NCBI RefSeq assembly: GCF_001668575.1 | Contig: NZ_LZMD01000104.1 | Coordinates: 1 to 62,574, forward strand | DNA length: 62,574 bases | Direction of reading: 5' to 3' | DNA from: Mycobacterium sp. 1164985.4 | GTDB taxonomy: Bacteria; Actinomycetota; Actinomycetes; Mycobacteriales; Mycobacteriaceae | Shown here: piece by piece, positions 59,380 to 62,574 of the stretch | Numbering within the stretch: the first letter of the stretch is position 1 | Layout of the letters: each line of letters opens with the position of its first letter | The notes under the pieces: generated by a model | Seen by the model: the letters and a program-made list of their open reading frames with translations, nothing else | Told to the model about the DNA's origin: nothing | Database searches by the model: none | Made by a program: the position numbers and the translations under genes

Positions 59380-61053
59380 ATGGCCGAATTCATCTATTCG
59401 ATGCGGAAGGTCCGCAAGGCGCACGGCGACAAGGTCATCCTCGACGACGTCAGCCTGAACTTCCTTCCGGGCGCGAAGATCGGCGTCGTCGGTCCCAACG
59501 GCGCCGGCAAGTCGAGCGTCCTGCGGATCATGGCCGGGTTGGACCAGCCCAACAACGGCGACGCGATTCTGCAGCCCGGCGCGACGGTGGGCATCCTGCA
59601 GCAGGAACCGCCGCTCAACGAGGACAAGACCGTTCGCGAGAACGTCGAAGAGGGCGTGGCGATCAAGGAGAAGCTCAACCGCTACAACGAGGTCGCCGAG
59701 CTGATGGCCACCGACTACTCCGATGAGCTGATGGAGGAGATGGGCCGGCTGCAGGAGGAGCTCGACGCCGCCGACGCGTGGGACATCGACTCCCAGCTCG
59801 AGCAGGCGATGGACGCGCTGCGCTGCCCGCCGCCCGACGAGCCCGTCACCCACCTGTCCGGCGGCGAGCGTCGCCGGGTCGCGCTGTGCAAGCTGCTGCT
59901 GTCCAAGCCCGACCTGCTGCTCCTCGACGAGCCGACCAACCACCTGGACGCCGAGAGCGTGCAGTGGCTCGAACAGCACCTCGCCGAGTACAAGGGCGCC
60001 ATCCTCGCAGTCACCCACGACCGGTACTTCCTGGACAACGTGGCCGAGTGGATCCTCGAGCTGGACCGCGGACGGGCCTACCCGTATGAGGGCAACTACT
60101 CGACGTACCTGGAGAAGAAGGCCGAGCGCGTCGCGGTGCAGGGCCGCAAGGACGCCAAGCTGCAGAAGCGGCTCCAGGAGGAGCTCGCGTGGGTCCGGTC
60201 GGGCGCCAAGGCGCGCCAGGCCAAGAGCAAGGCCCGCCTGCAGCGCTACGAGGAGATGGCCGCGGAGGCGGAGAAGACCCGCAAGCTCGACTTCGAGGAG
60301 ATCCAGATCCCGACTCCGCCGCGGCTGGGCAACGTCGTGGTCGAGGTCGAACACCTCGACAAGGGTTTCGGTGGCCGCACCCTGATCAAGGACCTGTCGT
60401 TCACGCTGCCGCGTAACGGCATCGTCGGGGTCATCGGCCCCAACGGCGTCGGTAAGACCACGCTGTTCAAGACCATCGTCGGCCTCGAGCAGCCCGACAG
60501 CGGAACGGTGAAGGTCGGCGACACGGTCAAGCTGAGCTACGTCGACCAGACCCGTGCGGGCATCGACCCGAAGAAGACGGTGTGGGAGGTGGTCTCCGAC
60601 GGCCTCGACTACATCGAGGTCGGGCAGAACGAGATCCCGTCGCGGGCCTACGTCTCCGCGTTCGGATTCAAGGGTCCCGATCAGCAGAAGCCCGCGGGCG
60701 TGCTGTCGGGCGGTGAACGCAACCGGCTTAATTTGGCGTTGACGCTCAAGGAGGGCGGCAACCTGATCCTGCTCGACGAGCCGACCAACGACCTCGACGT
60801 GGAAACGCTGTCGTCGCTGGAGAACGCGCTCGAAGGCTTCCCAGGCTGCGCCGTGGTGATCTCCCACGACCGGTGGTTCCTCGACCGCACCTGTACGCAC
60901 ATCTTGGCGTGGGAGGGCGACGAGGACAACGAGGCCAAGTGGTTCTGGTTCGAGGGTAATTTCGGTGCCTACGAGGAGAACAAGGTCGAACGGCTCGGTA
61001 TCGAGGCCGCCCGCCCGCACCGCGTGACGCACCGCAAGCTCACGCGCGACTGA
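59380..61053 (+). CDS. ettA: Energy-dependent translational throttle protein (ABC-F ATPase)
   Basis: The protein has 557 residues, the EttA length. First ATPase: GPNGAGKSSVL (about 41-51), LSGGERRRVAL, LLLLDEPTNHLD. The linker (about 240-320) has the basic PtIM stretch RSGAKARQAKSKARLQRYEE. Second ATPase: GPNGVGKTTLF, LSGGERNRLNL, LILLDEPTNDLD. No membrane segment exists. EttA binds the ribosomal E site and gates entry into elongation according to ATP/ADP levels. GAAAGG lies before the ATG. Confidence 0.95.
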   Translation: MAEFIYSMRKVRKAHGDKVILDDVSLNFLPGAKIGVVGPNGAGKSSVLRIMAGLDQPNNGDAILQPGATVGILQQEPPLNEDKTVRENVEEGVAIKEKLNRYNEVAELMATDYSDELMEEMGRLQEELDAADAWDIDSQLEQAMDALRCPPPDEPVTHLSGGERRRVALCKLLLSKPDLLLLDEPTNHLDAESVQWLEQHLAEYKGAILAVTHDRYFLDNVAEWILELDRGRAYPYEGNYSTYLEKKAERVAVQGRKDAKLQKRLQEELAWVRSGAKARQAKSKARLQRYEEMAAEAEKTRKLDFEEIQIPTPPRLGNVVVEVEHLDKGFGGRTLIKDLSFTLPRNGIVGVIGPNGVGKTTLFKTIVGLEQPDSGTVKVGDTVKLSYVDQTRAGIDPKKTVWEVVSDGLDYIEVGQNEIPSRAYVSAFGFKGPDQQKPAGVLSGGERNRLNLALTLKEGGNLILLDEPTNDLDVETLSSLENALEGFPGCAVVISHDRWFLDRTCTHILAWEGDEDNEAKWFWFEGNFGAYEENKVERLGIEAARPHRVTHRKLTRD

Positions 61054-61189
61054 TCCGGCGGGGTAGCCGCGAACCGCACGCGCGGGCTACTAGGGTCGTC
61101 TTCTGCGGACCGCGGAGCCGCTTCGCCCTTTTCGGGCTGGTGGCGACATCCAACGGCGGAGGTCCGCGCTAACAGTTCAGGAGCGTCGC

Positions 61190-62574
61190 ATGTCGGTGAA
61201 TCCGGAGGACGTCGGGAGATCAGCGGGCGCCGGAGCCGGCGTCACCGGAGCCAACGACTCTTCTGGACTCGATGATCAGACCGTGGCGCGCCTCGCGCGG
61301 GCCTACCTGGAGACCTACCGCGGTCCGCATGCCGACGCGCCCACCGCCGACTCGACGGTCACCATGCCCGTTACGGCGACGGCGCAGCAGATCGTGTCGC
61401 CCGATCTGATCGCCGCGCATCACCGGCTCGGGCGCTTCCGGCCCTACGGCGACACCCGCGTCGAGGTGTACCGCGCCGACGATCCGGCGGGATTCGGTCC
61501 CGCACTGCAGATCGTCACCGACAGCACCGCGATGGTGATGGATTCCGTCACGGTGCTGCTGCACCGCTTGGGCGTCGCCTACACCGCGATCATGAACCCG
61601 GTGATGCGCGTGCACCGGGCGCGGGCGGGCGAACTGCTCGACGTCGCCCCCGCCTCCGAAGGAGGATCCCGCGACGCGGTGTTCGAGGCCTGGATCCACG
61701 TTCAGCTCGCGGCGACCGTGGACACCAAGGCACTCGCCCAGGTGGCGCAGATGCTGCCGGCCGTGCTCGCCGACGCGCGCCACGTCGCGCTCGATGCAGG
61801 CGAACTGTCCTCGACTCTGCGCGCATTGGGACACAACATCGCCACCGACACCGAGGGCCGGTTCCGCGGACGGGACCGCGAGGACGTCGCGGCGTTGTTG
61901 CGCTGGCTCGCCGACGGACACTTCGTGCTGCTCGGCTACCAGCGGTGTTCAATACGAGACGGTCAGTCGTCCGTCGACCCCGCCAGCCGGCTCGGAACGC
62001 TGCGTCTGCACCACGACGTGCTGCCGCCGCTGACCGACGACGGCGACCTTCTCGTGTTGGCGCAGGCCACCCTTCCGAGCTACCTGCGGTACGGCGCCTA
62101 CCCCTACATCGTCGTGGTGCGCGAACAGCACGGGCCGACCGCGATCGAACACCGTTTCGTCGGCCTGTTCACGGTCGCGGCGATGAACGCCAATGTGCTT
62201 GAGATCCCGTTGGTCTCGCGCCGGGTCAACGAGGCGCTGTCGCTGTCGCGCAACGATCCCAGCCACCCCGGGCAACTGTTGCTCGACATCATCCAGACCA
62301 TCCCGCGCTCCGAGCTGTTCGCGCTGTCGGCGCGCGACGTGCTGGACATGGTCAAGGCCGTCGTCGACCTTGGGTCGCGTCGACGAACGCTGCTGTTCAT
62401 GCGCGCCGATTCGCTCGCGCACGAGGATGTCCTGCATCTGCAACCGCACCGCGGTGGTATAGCGGTCGCGCGGCAGGTACACCAGGCACGAGACGAAGTG
62501 CGCGAGCGAATCGGCGCGCATGAACAGCAGCGTTCGTCGACGCGACCCAAGGTCGACGACGGCCTTGACCATGT
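61190..62574 (+). CDS. gdh: NAD-specific glutamate dehydrogenase, large type, N-terminal part
   Basis: The ATG follows CAGGAG, and the frame stays open to the window end. Reliable coding covers 61190-62422 (411 residues); the next codons on the plus strand belong to the fold-back and are not real. The minus strand at 62497-62423 gives the true continuation FVSCLVYLPRDRYTT. The sequence matches the N-terminal regulatory (ACT-like) part of the 180-kDa glutamate dehydrogenase (Rv2476c, about 1620 residues), so roughly three quarters, including the catalytic domain, is missing. It oxidises glutamate to 2-oxoglutarate and ammonia with NAD. Confidence 0.92.
   Translation, partial: MSVNPEDVGRSAGAGAGVTGANDSSGLDDQTVARLARAYLETYRGPHADAPTADSTVTMPVTATAQQIVSPDLIAAHHRLGRFRPYGDTRVEVYRADDPAGFGPALQIVTDSTAMVMDSVTVLLHRLGVAYTAIMNPVMRVHRARAGELLDVAPASEGGSRDAVFEAWIHVQLAATVDTKALAQVAQMLPAVLADARHVALDAGELSSTLRALGHNIATDTEGRFRGRDREDVAALLRWLADGHFVLLGYQRCSIRDGQSSVDPASRLGTLRLHHDVLPPLTDDGDLLVLAQATLPSYLRYGAYPYIVVVREQHGPTAIEHRFVGLFTVAAMNANVLEIPLVSRRVNEALSLSRNDPSHPGQLLLDIIQTIPRSELFALSARDVLDMVKAVVDLGSRRRTLLFMRADSLAHEDVLHLQPHRGGIAVARQVHQARDEVRERIGAHEQQRSSTRPKVDDGLDH
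62346..62574. repeat. Fold-back inverted repeat at the right end (arms 62346-62422 and 62498-62574)
   Basis: The last 77 bases are the exact reverse complement of 62346-62422. The 75-base spacer, read on the minus strand, continues the gdh frame correctly after codon 411, while the plus-strand reading gives sequence unlike Gdh. The arm length equals that at the left end, which points to an assembly k-mer of 77. Confidence 0.92.

Noticed and set aside
62423..62574. Continuation of gdh on the plus strand to the window end
   Set aside because: Codons after 62422 give sequence unlike Gdh; the true continuation is the reverse strand of the fold-back spacer.

Overview
The window is GC-rich actinobacterial DNA. 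The protein families present (a single-chain type I fatty acid synthase, a lipoprotein L,D-transpeptidase, a mycolate-type SDR reductase, Mce-associated proteins, a PE-PPE-domain remnant, PlsB2 and an NAD-type glutamate dehydrogenase) point to a mycobacterium, probably a rapid-growing Mycolicibacterium. From about 15 kb onward the order closely follows, in inverted orientation, the M. tuberculosis block from fas (Rv2524c) to gdh (Rv2476c). This comparison is from memory of that genome, not from an alignment.

Layout. 1-14.2 kb is a species-variable region. It holds a VOC protein, a crotonase-fold protein, two acyl-CoA ligases and an amidohydrolase, which look like a small catabolic cluster. 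Three of its promoters carry versions of one palindrome, GAGAAT-N3-ATTCTC. After these come two Mce-associated-like proteins, two convergent IspD-family genes, an LtrA protein, a ChaB-like protein, an MFS transporter, a MerR regulator and an orphan solute-binding lipoprotein. 14.2-24.7 kb is the fas promoter region, fas and acpS. 24.8-36.4 kb holds an M20 peptidase, bcp, a DUF3618 protein, tRNA-Lys, ldtB, tRNA-His, orn, a HerA-like ATPase, cmrA, an Atg22-like transporter, a proline-rich MmpS-like protein and an S9 peptidase. 36.4-47.4 kb holds two tiny membrane proteins and the divergent bkaR / accD1-accA1-fadE19-maoC-citE-bkdABC locus for branched-chain amino acid breakdown, with YchJ at its end. 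47.4-50.8 kb holds minus-strand genes, including a heavily mutated PE-PPE-domain pseudogene, plus tRNA-Arg. 50.9-62.4 kb holds a tightly overlapping acylglycerol/phospholipid operon (WS/DGAT, HAD-PlsC, plsB2), a CopD-CtaG membrane protein, an SSB, ettA and the 5' part of gdh.

The genes work together in three clear ways. fas with acpS makes and activates the de novo fatty acid synthase. The bkaR locus converts branched-chain keto acids and the leucine-derived acyl-CoAs to central intermediates. The plsC/plsB2/DGAT operon consumes acyl-CoA for glycerolipid and storage lipid.

Both ends of the window are fold-back artefacts. The first 77 bases are the exact reverse complement of 186-262, and the last 77 bases are the exact reverse complement of 62346-62422. 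Reading through each fold restores the flanking proteins in frame. The identical arm length of 77 suggests a de Bruijn assembly with k=77 and suggests that the window is a complete contig. I found no CRISPR array, insertion sequence, prophage or clearly new defence system. The most interesting biological leads are the shared palindrome in the catabolic cluster, the IspD-family pair and the decaying PE-PPE gene.
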